NCBI GenBank assembly: GCA_014843695.1
Contig: CM026390.1
Coordinates: forward strand, 95,895,708 to 95,959,707
Direction of reading: 5' to 3'
Source: Archivesica marissinica
Lineage: Eukaryota > Mollusca > Bivalvia > Venerida > Vesicomyidae
Length of the DNA stretch: 64,000 bases
Of this stretch, positions 10,701-22,700 are shown in pieces (within the stretch, counting starts at the first letter, position 1; each line of letters starts with the position of its first letter). Both the position numbers and the translations under genes were made by a program. Under the pieces are notes generated by a model. That model did no database searches, was not told where the DNA came from, and worked only from the letters and a program-made list of their open reading frames with translations.

Positions 10701-13344
10701 TTTGTTTGTTTGTTGTATATTTTTTGTCAAATATATGCTACACATATTTATTTGTGAACTATATGGCTCTTAGTTGGGTCCTAGTTTTTTTAATTGGCTC
10801 CAGTGTTTTTCAAATTGGCTCCAGTGTTTTTCAATTGGCGACAGAAGTGGCGCAGACAAACATTCAGACAGAGGGAACCCTGATTTAGCCAAATTTATAA
10901 ACTCAAAATTTATATATTACTCTCACTTAAATTTCAATTGTCACGTGATCATTAATTATATATGTTATTACTAGTTGTGTTACGGTGTATCATGTACAAG
11001 TTCGAAATAGAATTCTGTTCTGTTCTGTTCATGTATTGTATATCCAATTTATTTTATGGTCGATAAACGTCCACTCGTTTTTCCGATTCATAACCTTGTG
11101 ACCGAAGAAATCATAAATATTTGTTCAAATGACTTTGTGATTGCATTGTTGTTATGGTTGTTAAATGTTACACCAGTTCTGTGGAAAATGTTTGTTTCAT
11201 ATAATAAACTTAAACGCCGCAGGTGTAAAATTGAAAAGCTTTAAAACAACTACCCATTACTGTGTGTCAAAACATGTAACTAAACAATTTCACACATTGA
11301 ATGACACCCAAGTGACGGTCGAGCACCTCTTACAATAATACAGAATACAGAATAATTGATTAGGATTTAAGCATGTAAAGCTTATCTTCACAAACAAATC
11401 CAGGGATCGCAGGTTAGATCCCCGTCTGACCCTAATAAAAGTCATAGTCTTTTTACATCAGTCAGTCCGTTAGCGCAGTTGTTAGCATGCTCGCTTCTCC
11501 CCAATGTAACCCGGGTTCGAACCTCGGACCGGGAAATATGTGAGATGGTACGGTTGTCGTCAGATCGGACAGGTGGGTTTTCTCCGGGTACTCCGTTTCC
11601 TCCCACACGAATGTTCACATATACGCTTTCATCCGCGCCAACGAGAGCGTTTAATAAAAGTTGTTAAAACTTGCTTCGCAATGGTTGTAAAATAAATAAA
11701 ATTTAAACTTTAAGCTAATAATATATCTTAATCTTTTTCATTGCAAAACGACCAACTATTTTGAACATTACAACTGAGCATAGTGTTATCATTTTCAGGT
11801 GAAGAATTAGATCACGGTAGTGACGTGTTTGTTGCGGTTCCAACAAATGAAGATAAAACATGCAGCATCGTTAACAACGGTAATAATGTAAATTCGTATT
11901 TATTTATTACGCTTTAGGTCTGGACAACATTGTAATGTTTGCGGGTTAAATCTTTTTTTATTTTGTTTTTGTTTTTTAAGAACACTGATACACTATAGGC
12001 TTGACACTATACATACATGTTGTTTACGCCCATTCCAAGCAAATTGAATATTACACCCCATCACTATCAAGGCTATATACTATATATCAGTATATTATAG
12101 TTAAAACAGTTTTTTAGTTGTGTGGTGTTGAACCCGCAAACATTTGTCCAGAGCCCAAACGTCTGTGCTTATACGTTATATATTTCATTTGATAAATGAC
12201 GTAACATCTATATATACAGTCAAACTTGCTCGAAAGACAAGGTCGATCCCCCGTCTGACCCTAATAAAATTAACAGTCTTTCAGATGAGACGTTAAACCG
12301 AGTTCTCGTGTCGGTGCTTTACACCGTGCACGCAAATGAACCAGAGGAGACTCTGGAATAGATCTCTGTCTGTATCATGCACTATCCTCCAAAATCTAAA
12401 ATGACCAATCTCTCCAGGAGGCGTCGCTCATATGGGCAACCGGTAGCGACGATCAATAAACGTAAAAACACAATCGAAAGACCACGTATATCAATATACC
12501 GTTTGGAATAAGTCCACTTTTTCAGTTCCCGTTTGTGTTGCTAAAGAACAAATTAGTTTATAATATATATATATCAAGAGACAGCTTTTTGTCCTGCCCT
12601 TTGGTGGTATCTTAATACCAGTTTGAATGTACGTTCTACATAGCTATGTATTTATATTTACATATATATAAATCGTTAGCAAAATGTTTATATATTCCAT
12701 GTATGACTAGATTTTTATCATTAACAGATGGACGACGTCGGTGCAATCAGGAATCTTTTGACGTGTCCGATACCAGACCGGGACAGGATTCGTGGGCTGA
12801 AGGTGATGACTCACCAGCTAGACATCAATCGTCTGCAATAACCAGCACAACTCAAACACGACCGCCACCTAATATTCCATCTACTGGAATCTATCCGAAA
12901 GTTCAACAGCAACACACAAGGTGGACTTCTACAATGCACGTGCCGTATGCTCCGAGTCAACACATCAGTAAAATATACGCCCCAACGCCATACGCAATTG
13001 TTGAAACTCCCTCATTGAAATGTGACAATGACATGTTAGTGATGTACGCAATTCCACCAGGACTGTTTGCTTGGAGGAACACCAGTGGTGGCTCATGGAT
13101 GATAGATTATCTACACCAAGTTCTCATGGCTTACGATATGAGACAGCCGAAGAATTTTCTGAACCTGTTGACGAAAGTGTCTGCACTGATGAACCAACGA
13201 ACGACGAATACACCATCTAACCCAGACATACATGGAAAGAAAGCTATTTCAGTGATTGAGCATAAACTAACGAAAGATATCGTGTTTCAACAGAAAACAC
13301 CAGGTTCCGGATGGGTTAAAGAATCTAGGACAGTTGTTCTATAG
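7782..13344 (+). CDS. Caspase gene 1 (three coding exons, long pro-region)
   Basis: Cysteine protease of the caspase family (clan CD, C14), expected to cut after Asp in apoptosis or related signalling. Inferred coding exons are 7782-9141, 11799-11879 and 12728-13344, joined at GT-AG sites in phase 1 to give 685 residues. Residues 1-315 form a pro-region without recognisable CARD or DED; residues 234-288 hold a 14-residue tandem repeat. The large subunit runs from about 316 to 454, with R338 in SPRDG (S1-pocket arginine position), catalytic H398 in STHG and catalytic C452 in QACRG. The linker contains DHGSD and DVSD (492-495), plausible processing sites. The small subunit starts near 582 and has AWR at 595-597 and GSW. 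It ends in KDIVF, as caspases usually end, plus 18 residues. The start is the first ATG after an in-frame stop at 7761. The protein is long for a caspase. Exon borders are predicted, not shown by transcripts. Confidence 0.88.
8481..8639 (+). repeat. Coding minisatellite in caspase gene 1, 42 bp unit
   Basis: Three full copies and one nearly full copy of a 42-bp unit, in frame, encoding PGTTVSQSYPNQSY. Copies are almost identical at the DNA level, which points to recent expansion. It lies in the Ser/Thr/Pro-rich spacer between the pro-region and the large subunit. The 42-bp length keeps the reading frame when copies are gained or lost. Confidence 0.95.
9359..9490 (+). pseudogene. LINE remnant, C-terminal zinc-knuckle-adjacent part
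   Basis: The frame reads VTKFRIAGHSLRIQTGRY, matching the segment that comes before the Cys/His motif in the C-terminus of many non-LTR retrotransposon ORF2 proteins. The LINE at 55967 in this window has the related LSRFRCSAHNLLIEEGRH. Only about 45 codons are left, inside intron 1 of caspase gene 1. Confidence 0.55.
9609..10552 (+). pseudogene. Non-LTR retrotransposon remnant: RNase H domain and C-terminal Cys/His motif
   Basis: Encodes an RNase H type I domain: VYTDGSATRA (first catalytic Asp), GAEVQALETA (Glu), FLTDALSVMDAL (Asp) and WVPVHIGIPGNEAADQLAK (His and final Asp). It is followed by a C-terminal CSCKIGDQTAEHILQEC motif, the zinc-knuckle-like end seen in Jockey/I-type ORF2 proteins. 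It is broken by an in-frame stop at 9783-9785 and a frameshift near 9960. The reverse transcriptase part is missing, so it is a 5-prime truncated insertion. It ends in a GAAGAAGAAG tail. The 176-codon open part (10000-10530) should not be annotated as a host gene. It lies in intron 1 of caspase gene 1. Confidence 0.85.
10594..10882. mobile_element. hAT-like MITE
   Basis: Perfect 10-bp terminal inverted repeats, CAGGGTTCCC at 10594-10603 and GGGAACCCTG at 10873-10882, both flanked by ATTTAG (10588-10593 and 10883-10888). The interior has repeated GGCGC and ATTGGC motifs and two copies of TTGGCTCCAGTGTTTTTCAA, and no transposase. CAGGG ends fit the hAT superfamily. The matching flank is 6 bp rather than the usual 8, so the class is an inference. 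Confidence 0.6.
11397..11452 (+). mobile_element. SINE-C fragment
   Basis: Contains CAGGGATCGCAGGTTAGATC and CCCGTCTGACCCTAATAAAA, matching the middle of the fuller SINE-C copy at 55577. Both ends are missing. Confidence 0.7.
11461..11708 (+). mobile_element. SINE-A (tRNA-derived)
   Basis: The head resembles a tRNA: box A-like TTAGCGCAGTTGTTAGC and box B GGTTCGAACC, with no intact cloverleaf. The body contains GATCGGACAGGTGGGTTTTC and CTCCCACACGAATG, and the tail AACTTGCTTCGCAATGG then AAATAAATAAA. Other copies lie at 16452, 24552 (-), 46995 and 60428 (-). The 62-codon ORF across it is not a gene. Confidence 0.85.
11916..12156. mobile_element. Foldback/MITE element in caspase gene 1 intron 2
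   Basis: Left end GGTCTGGACAAC, then ATGTTTGCGGGTT; right end AACCCGCAAACAT, then TTGTCCAGAGCC. The ends are inverted repeats with one 7-8 bp insertion in the left arm. It begins 37 bp after the exon 2 donor. Confidence 0.55.
12240..12472 (+). mobile_element. SINE-C, 5-prime truncated
   Basis: Begins inside the box B region (GGTCGATCCCCCGTCTGACC) and continues through ACAGTCTTTCAGATGAGACG to the end GGTAGCGACGATCAATAAACG, matching the copy at 55577. It is fused on the left to a short piece starting ACAGTCAAACTTGCTCGA, which is also found at 59635. Confidence 0.8.
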
Positions 13345-13857
13345 ACCGAAATATGTAGTAAATACCCATTCAGGTTCCGACGATCTCTACGCACATACAC
13401 GTGCACAGTTGTCTCAGTACAGTTATCATCAGAACACTGCCTAGCACCTTGACAATTGTTCCTTATATTCCTCGTTTTAGTTTTGTACAGACGTAATATT
13501 TTAGTGACTTTTTTTCGACGAATGTTCAGAATCTCGTACAATGGTAGATGGAACTCGTGTGATGATTCAGGAGTATCTGATATCATGTCCTCCGTACTAC
13601 GACTATGGTGAACAAGAAAATGAAATCCTCGCAATTTTTCCATCAATTTTCATACCACCATGTCAATTCATTTGAACAAAATAGGGATTATTGTACACAT
13701 ATTTGTCTTCTTTCAATAATATATGTAGGCTAGCTGTTTGTATTATAAACACATTGCAGATTACATGCATTATATTTAAAGGGTGTGACTCTAAGCTCTT
13801 CTGGACATTAACCCAAAATTAATTCAATGAAGTCAACGTATTATCAATACGAACTTA
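13345..13857. other. 3-prime flank of caspase gene 1
   Basis: No clear AATAAA signal in the first 500 bp after the stop codon. A 119-codon minus-strand ORF (13287-13646) overlaps the caspase 3-prime end and looks like a chance frame. Nothing else recognised. Confidence 0.4.
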
Positions 13858-14432
13858 CAACGTTACGTTTTTATTAAATTAACTAGTTTTGACCAGACAC
13901 TTTACGTTGTTATTAAATTAACTAGTTTTGACCAGACACTTTATGTTGTTATTAAATTAACTAGTTTTGACCAGACACTTTACGTTTTTATTAAATTAAC
14001 TAGTTTTGACCAGACACTTTACGTTGTTATTAAATTAACTAGTTTTGACCAGACACTTTATGTTGTTATTAAATTAACTAGTTTTGACCAGACACTTTAC
14101 GTTGTTATTAAATTAACTAGTTTTGACCAGACACTTTACGTTGTTATTAAATTAACTAGTTTTGACCAGACACTTTACGTTGTTATTAAATTAACTAGTT
14201 TTGACCAGACACTTTACGTTGTTATTAAATTAACTAGTTTTGACCAGACACTTTATGTTGTTATTAAATTAACTAGTTTGACCAGACACTTTACGTTGTT
14301 ATTAAATTAACTAGTTTTGACCAGACACTTTACGTTGTTATTAAATTAACTAGTTTTGACCAGACACTTTACGTTGTTATTAAATTAACTAGTTTTGACC
14401 AGAAACTTTACGTTGTTATTAAATTAACTATA
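13858..14432. repeat. Minisatellite, 39 bp unit
   Basis: About 14-15 nearly identical units containing TTAAATTAACTAGTTTTGAC and CAGACACTTTACGTTG. Spacing is 39 bp (13921 to 13960). Very low divergence suggests recent expansion or homogenisation. Confidence 0.95.
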
Positions 14433-14573
14433 ACAGAACTATGAAACTTATCACGTAAGGTTAATTAACGTAGCTATAGACCACTATTTTATAAAACGAC
14501 AGCATTATCGACCATGATCAATGAACATCTTATGGCACTATTTCACAAGTTTATTATCTGGTCAATGTCTGAC

Positions 14574-14759
14574 TACAGTCAAACCTGTATTAGTGGTCAC
14601 CTCCATTAAGCAGCCAACCTGTATGTATTAAGCAGCCAGTTTCTAAATTCCCAATATGCTGTCTTACTATACATTTCACCTCTATTAAGCAGCCACCTGT
14701 GCTAAGCAGCCACTTTCTGTGATTCCCTAGGTTGGCTGCTTAAGACAGGTTTCACTGTA
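14574..14759. mobile_element. MITE with TACAGTCAAACCTGT ends
   Basis: Left end TACAGTCAAACCTGT, right end ACAGGTTTCACTGTA. The interior repeats TTAAGCAGCCA in both orientations. A second copy is at 58948-59112 in the opposite orientation. A TA target site is plausible (Tc1/mariner-like) but the class is inferred only. Confidence 0.7.
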
Positions 14760-14811
14760 TATGGGTTTACTGTGTGTCTGTCACATTTGGGCCTATAGAT
14801 AAATTAAAAAA

Positions 14812-15207
14812 TATACTGGAGGACATAGAAAACGCGCACATACATTATATGATTATTATTACATGAAAACGAAATACGAAGGATTCCATCAAAGACAAAA
14901 GACATATTTAATACAAAACACAAACTGAACAACTAAGAATATCCAAAATGTTTAGTTTAAACTGTATTTATTAAAGTATACATTTTACAAGTACGTATAT
15001 ATAATATACACAAACTACATAATGTAAGTATTAGATTGGAAAACAAGTTTTAACAACTTATATTATTTCCTTAGCAAAATGTTTAAAACTATGTATTTAT
15101 ATAGTTGTATATATATATACATGTAAAAACACACTTATCCGAAGTGTGCGTTTTCTATGTCCTCTAGTATACTTATCCGAAGTGCGCGTTTTCTATGTCC
15201 TCTAGTA
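14812..15207 (-). mobile_element. Element X, copy A (terminal inverted repeat element)
   Basis: Starts with ACTGGAGGACATAGAAAACG and ends with GTTTTCTATGTCCTCTAGTA, an inverted pair of about 25 bp. Its reverse complement matches 37977-38200 block by block: ACTTCGGATA, AACTATATAAATACATAG, GATGGAATCCTTCGTA, CATGTAATAATAATCATA. A small hairpin (CACACTT...AAGTGTG) lies just inside the right end. That right end is itself duplicated in tandem (two units of 38 bp, to 15207). Compared with copy B it has about 100 bp more in the middle. No ORF. Confidence 0.75.
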
Positions 15208-15560
15208 TAGTAGTGTGATTACAGGAGTTGTTCATACGGGTACAACCCTATACTATCTTAGAAGCCACATCCGTTTAATGTTCACTATCAGGGCCTGCTC
15301 TGGCTTTTATTTTTTTGTAGCCAATTATTTTTATCCAAATCTGTGCTTCCTTTACCCAATTCCAGCACACTGCATTTTTTCCTAAACAGAGTTTTTATAG
15401 TATATTTATTATAATATATTTTAATGTATCTTGCAATTGTACCACTTAAATGCTGTATGCCCATAGTCTATGTTGCTGTGTTTTGTGTCTAAGCATACTA
15501 AAATCCATCCATTCATTCCATGACAATCATTGTATTTTGTTTTTATTTAAGTTTGATTTA
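15208..15560. other. Unassigned spacer
   Basis: AT-rich, without supported genes or clear repeats. Confidence 0.4.
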
Positions 15561-15700
15561 GTTTATACAAATTTATTTTAGCTCGATTGCGAAACAAGTT
15601 CTTTCAACTTATATTAATCACTCTCGAGACCTCATTCCTGATGGAATCCATCGCCATGAAGGAGAGAGAAGAGGCAATGTGGAATTTAAATGCCTTTTCT
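15561..15700 (-). mobile_element. SINE-B, partial
   Basis: The reverse complement matches the 3-prime half of the copy at 39806: AAGGCATTTAA, CATTGCCTCTTCTCTC, GAGGTCTCGAGAGTGATTAA and GAACTTGTTTCGCAATCGAG. Confidence 0.8.
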
Positions 15701-16344
15701 TTTAATTTATTGGTCTAAGACGATCATGCACCAGTCCATGTCAGTTACTTGGTGTTGAATGGGTTAAGAACATTTACAGACCTATGATAATGCTGCAAAC
15801 ATTAAGTGCCAAGTGCTGCAGTCTATCCTGTACTCTTAGACTGTCTTGTAGCAGTGCCAGACTAAATGTCCATGTGCATATCTGAAACCGTTCTACTGTA
15901 AAACAGCAGACATTAGGTTGAGAAATACAATTGATTTTAGAAGGTCAATGTTACCCGAGTTTGTGGTGTTTAGAAGGAAGTTAGAAAGTTTGGAAGGAAG
16001 TTTGGAAGCTACAATGCCATTAGTTCTGGATTTGTGATTTCTTCAGGACTATGTAGATAATGTTGTGTACGGCTCCTGATTGGTTTATTTATTTTTGATT
16101 ATCATCATTGATTATGATTTTATATCAGCTTATTATTGACGATATACATTGATGTATAAACGTGTTATTTATTATTTGTCCCATTTTGTGGAGTTTTATA
16201 TATTTCTTGTTTGTATTTTTATGTTTTATGTATATCGGTTCATAAATGAATGAAATAAATGTAAATTTGTTAGTTATTCATATTTATTCACGTGTTTATG
16301 TGCAATATGCAGCTGATGATTTGCTGTGATATCGTATGGCACAC
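15701..16344. other. Unassigned spacer
   Basis: No supported gene. It contains a local GGAAGTTTGGAAG duplication near 15970-16010. Confidence 0.4.
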
Positions 16345-16435
16345 TGCGCATACTAATAATAATAATAATAATAATAATAAGAGAAATAACTCATTTAACA
16401 AAACATTCAACGACGAGGCCCTCGGCATATATATA
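16345..16435 (-). mobile_element. SINE-E 3-prime end with (AAT)n tail
   Basis: On the + strand an (AAT)n run is followed by AACTCATTTAACAAAACATT and GACGAGGCCCTCGGC. The same arrangement recurs at 54118, 55408 (+) and 58436, defining a retroposon 3-prime end that reads GAGGGCCTC and ends in a TTATTA tail. Confidence 0.55.
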
Positions 16436-16451
16436 AATCAAATGCAATCAT

Positions 16452-16701
16452 GGCTGTCCGATTAGCGCATTTGTGAGCTCGCTCGCTACTCACAAATGCA
16501 ACCCGGGTTCGATACTCGCACCTGGAAGCATGGGAGATGGTACGGTGGTCGCCAGATCGGACAGGTTGGTTTTCTCCGGGTACACCGGTTTCCTCCCACA
16601 CGAATGACCTCAATTACGCTTTCATGCGCGCCAACGAGAGTGATTAATATAAGTTGTTAAAGCTTGTTTCGCAATCGTTGTAAAATAAATAAAGTTTGAA
16701 T
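16452..16701 (+). mobile_element. SINE-A
   Basis: GGCTGTCCGATTAGCGCATT at the head, box B-like GGTTCGATAC, GATCGGACAGGTTGGTTTTC in the body, and tail GTTTCGCAATCGTTGT then AAATAAATAAAG. The 7.7-kb array begins directly after its tail. Confidence 0.85.
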
Positions 16702-16703
16702 AC

Positions 16704-19700
16704 ACGATGACATCATATACATTGCACACTGACACAGCACCACCATCACACGATGACATCATATACACTGCACATACACTGAGACAGTACCACCATCACA
16801 CGATGACATCATATACACTGCACACTGAGACAGCACCACCATCACACGATGCCATCATATACACTACACATACACTGAGACAGTACCACCATCACACGAT
16901 GACATCATATACACTGCACATACACTGAGACAGCACCACCATCACACGATGACATCATATACACTGCACATACACTGAGACAGCACCACCATCACACGAT
17001 GACATCATATACACTGTACACTGAGACAGCACCACCATCACACGATGACATCATATACACTGCATACACTGAGACAGCACCACCATCACACGATGACATC
17101 ATATACACTGTACACTGAGACAGCACCACCATCACACGATGACATCATATACACTGCACATACACTGAGACAGTACCACCATCACACGATGACATCATAT
17201 ACACTGCACATACACTGAGACAGCACCACCATCACACGATGACATCATATACACTGTACATACACTGAGACAGTACCACCATCACACGATGACATCATAT
17301 ACACTGCACATACACTGAGACAGCACCACCATCACACGATGACATCATATACACTGCACATACACTGAGACAGCACCACCATCACACGATGACATCATAT
17401 ACACTGTACACTGAGACAGCACCACCATCACACGATGACATCATATACACTGTACACTGAGACAGCACCACCATCACACGATGACATCATATACACTGTA
17501 CACTGAGACAGCACCACCATCACACGATGACATCATATACACTGTACACTGAGACAGCACCACCATCACACGATGACATCATATACACTGTACACTGAGA
17601 ACCACAACACGTACATCATATAATGTACACTGAGACAGTACCACCATCACACGATGACATCATATACACTGTACACTGAGACAGCACCACCATCACACGA
17701 TGACATCATATACACTGTACACTGAGACAGTACCACCATCACACGATGACATCATATACACTGTACACTGAGACAGCACCACCATCACACGATGACATCA
17801 TATACACTGCACATACACTGAGACAGCACCACCATCACACGATGACATCATATACACTGTACATACACTGAGACAGTACCACCATCACACGATGACATCA
17901 TATACACTGTACATACACTGAGACAGTACCACCATCACACGATGACATCATATACACTGTACACTGAGACAGCACCACCATCACACGATGACATCATATA
18001 CACTGTACACTGAGACAGTACCACCATCACACGATGACATCATATACACTGCACACTGAGACAGCACCACCATCACACGATGACATCATATACACTGTAC
18101 ACTGAGACAGCACCACCATCACACGATGACATCATATACACTGTACATACACTGAGACAGCACCACCATCACACGATGACATCATATACACTGTACACTG
18201 AGACAGTACCACCATCACACGATGACATCATATACACTGTACACTGAGACAACCACCATCACACGATATCATATACACTACACTGAGACAGTACCACCAT
18301 CACACGATGACATCATATACACTGTACACTGAGACAGCACCACCATCACACGATGACATCATATACACTGTACATACACTGAGACAGCACCACCATCACA
18401 CGATGACATCATATACACTGTACACTGAGACAGCACCACCATCACACGATGACATCATATACACTGAGACAGCACCACCATCACACGATGACATCATATA
18501 CACTGTACATACACTGAGACAGTACCACCATCACACGATGCATCATATACACTGTACACTGAGACAGCACCACCATCACACGATGACATCATATACACTG
18601 TACACTGAGACAGCACCACCATCACACGATGACATCATATACACTGTACACTGAGACAGCACCACCATCACACGATGCCATCATATACACTGCACAACAC
18701 TGAGACAGCACCACCATCACACGATGACATCATATACACTGTACACTGAGACAGCACCACCATCACACGATGACATCATATACACTGTACACTGAGACAG
18801 CACCACCATCACACGATGACATCATATACACTGTACACTGAGACAGCACCACCATCACACGATGACAACATATACACTGTACACTGAGACAACACCACCC
18901 TCGCACGATGACAGCATTATACACTGTACACTGAGACAGCACCACCATCACACGATGACATCATATACACTGTACACTGAGACAACACCACCCTCGCACG
19001 ATGACAGCATTATACACTGTACACTGAGACAGCACCACCATCACACGATGACATCATATACACTGTACACTGAGACAGCACCACCACCACACGATGACAA
19101 CATATATACACTGTACACTGAGACAACACCACCCTCGCACGATGACAGCATTATACACTGTACACTGAGACAGCACCACCATCACACGATGACATCATAT
19201 ACACTGTACACTGAGGCAGCACCACCAGCACACGATGACATCATATACACTGTACACTGAGGCAGAACCACCATCACACGATTATATCATATACACTACA
19301 CATACACTGAGACAGCACCACCATCACACGATGACATCATATACACTGTACACTGAGACAGCACCACCATCACACGATGATATCATATACACTGCATATA
19401 CACTGAGACAGCACCACCATCACACGATGATATCATATACACTGTACACTGAGACAGCACCACCATCACACGATGATATCATATACACTGTACACTGAGA
19501 CAGCACCACCATCACACGATTATATCATATACACTGCACATACACTGAGACAGCACCACCATCACACGATGACATCATATACACTGTACACTGAGGCAGC
19601 ACCAACATCACACGATGACATCATATACACTGTACACTGAGACAGCACCAACATCACACGATTATATCATATACACTGCACATACACTGAGACAGCACCA

Positions 19701-22700
19701 CCATCACACGATGATATCATATACACTGTACACTGAGGCAGCACCACCATCACACGATGATATCATATACACTGTACACTGAGGCAGCACCACCATCACA
19801 CGATTATATCATATACACTGTACACTGAGGCAGCACCACCATCACACGATGATATCATATACACTGTACACTGAGACAGCACCACCATCACACGATTATA
19901 TCATATACACTGCACATACACTGAGACAGCACCACCATCACACGATGATATCATATACACTGTACACTGAGACAGCACCACCATCACACGATGACATCAT
20001 ATACACTGTACACTGAGGCAGCACCACCATCACACGATGATATCATATACACTGCATATACACTGAGACAGCACCACCATCACACGATGATATCATATAC
20101 ACTGTACACTGAGGCAGCACCACCATCACACGATTATATCATATATACTGTACACTGAGACAGCACCAACATCACACGATTATATCATATACACTGCACA
20201 TACACTGAGACAGCACCACCATCACACGATGATATGATATACACTGCATATACACTGAGACAGCACCACCATCACACGATGATATCATATACACTGTACA
20301 CTGAGGCAGCACCACCATCACACGATGACATCATATACACTGTACACTGAGACAGCACCACCCTCGCACGATGACAGCATTATACACTGTACACTGAGAC
20401 AGCACCACCATCACACGATGACATCATATACACTGTACACTGAGACAGCACCACCATCACACGATGACATCATATACACTGTACACTGAGGCAGCACCAC
20501 CAGCACACGATGACATCATATACACTGTACACTGAGGCAGCACCACCAGCACACGATGACATCATATACACTGTACACTGAGGCAGCACCACCATCACAC
20601 GATGACATCATATACACTGTACATACACTGAGACAGCACCACCAGCACACGATGACATCATATACACTGTACATACACTGAGACAGCACCACCAGCACAC
20701 GATGACATCATATACACTGCACACTGAGACAGCACCACCAGCACACGATGACATCATATACACTGCACATACACTGAGACAGCACCACCATCACACGATG
20801 ACATCATATACACTGCACATATACTGAGACAGTACCACCATCACACGATGACATCATATACACTGTACACTGAGACAGTACCACCATCACACGATGACAT
20901 CATATACACTGTACACTGAGACAGCACCACCAGCACACGATTACATCATATACATTGTACACTGAGACAGCACCACCATTACACGATGACATCATATACA
21001 CTGTACACTGAGACAGCACCACCACCACATGATGACATCATATACACTGTACATACACTGAGACAACACCACAACCACACGATGACATCATATACACTGC
21101 ACATACACTGAGACAGTACCACCACCACACGGTGACATCATATACACTGTACACTGAGATAGCACCACCACAACACGATGACATCATATACACTGTACAT
21201 ACACTGAGACAGCACCACCAGCACACGATGACATCATATACACTGCACATACACTGAGACAGCACCACCATCACACGATGACATCATATACATTGTACAC
21301 TGAGACAGCACCACCATCACAGGATGACATCATATACACTGCACATACACTGAGACAACACCACCACCACAGGATGCCATCATATATACTGTACATACAC
21401 TGAGACAGCACCACCAGCACACGATGACATCATATACATTGTACACTGAGACAGCACCACCATCACACGATGACATCATATACATTGTACACTGAGACAG
21501 CACCACCATCACACGATGACATCATATACACTGCACATACACTGAGATAGCACCACCATCACACGATGACATCATATACACTGTACACTGAGACAGCACC
21601 ACCATCACACGATGACATCATATACACTGCACATACACTGAGATAGCACCACCATCACACGATGACATCATATACACTGTACACTGAGACAGCACCACCA
21701 TCACACGATGACATCATATACACTGCACATACACTGAGATAGCACCACCATCACACGATGACATCATATACACTGTACACTGAGACAGCACCACCATCAC
21801 ACGATGACATCATATACACTGCACATACACTGAGATAGCACCACCATCACACGATGACATCATATACACTGTACACTGAGACAGCACCACCATCACACGA
21901 TGACATCATATACACTGCACATACACTGAGATAGCACCACCATCACACGATGACATCATATACACTGTACACTGAGACAGCACCACCATCACACGATGAC
22001 ATCATATACACTGTACATACACTGAGACAGTACCACCATCACACGATGTCATCATTATACACTGTACACTGAGACAGCACCACCATCACACGATGACATC
22101 ATATACACTGCACACTGAGGCAGCACCACCATCACACGATGACATCGTATACACTGTACACTGAGACAGCACCACCATCACACAATGACATCATATACAC
22201 TGTACACTGAGACAGCACCACCATCACACGATGACATCATATATACACTGTACACTGAGACAGCACCACCATCACAGGATGACATCATATATACACTGTA
22301 CACTGAGACAGCACCACCATCACACGATGACATCATATACACTGTACACTGAGGCAGCACCACCATCACAGGATGACATCATATATACACTGTACACTGA
22401 GACAGCACCACCATCACAGGATGACATCATATACACTGTACACTGAGACAGCACCACCATCACACGATGACATCATATACACTGTACACTGAGGCAGCAC
22501 CACCATCACAGGATGACATCATTATACACTGTACACTGAGACAGCACCACCATCACACGATGACATCATATACACTGTACATACACTGAGACAGTACCAC
22601 AATCACAGATGCATCATATACACTCACATACACTGAGACAGTACCACAATCACACGATGCCATCATAAACACTGCACATACACTGAGACAGCACCACCAT

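Noticed and set aside
11461..11530. tRNA genes at SINE heads (also 42250-42318, 55577-55650, 26430-26500)
   Set aside because: Box A and box B are present but acceptor stems do not close and a SINE body follows; several copies have target duplications or truncations.
13287..13646. 119-codon minus-strand ORF at the 3-prime end of caspase gene 1
   Set aside because: Overlaps the caspase coding end antisense and has no recognisable domain.
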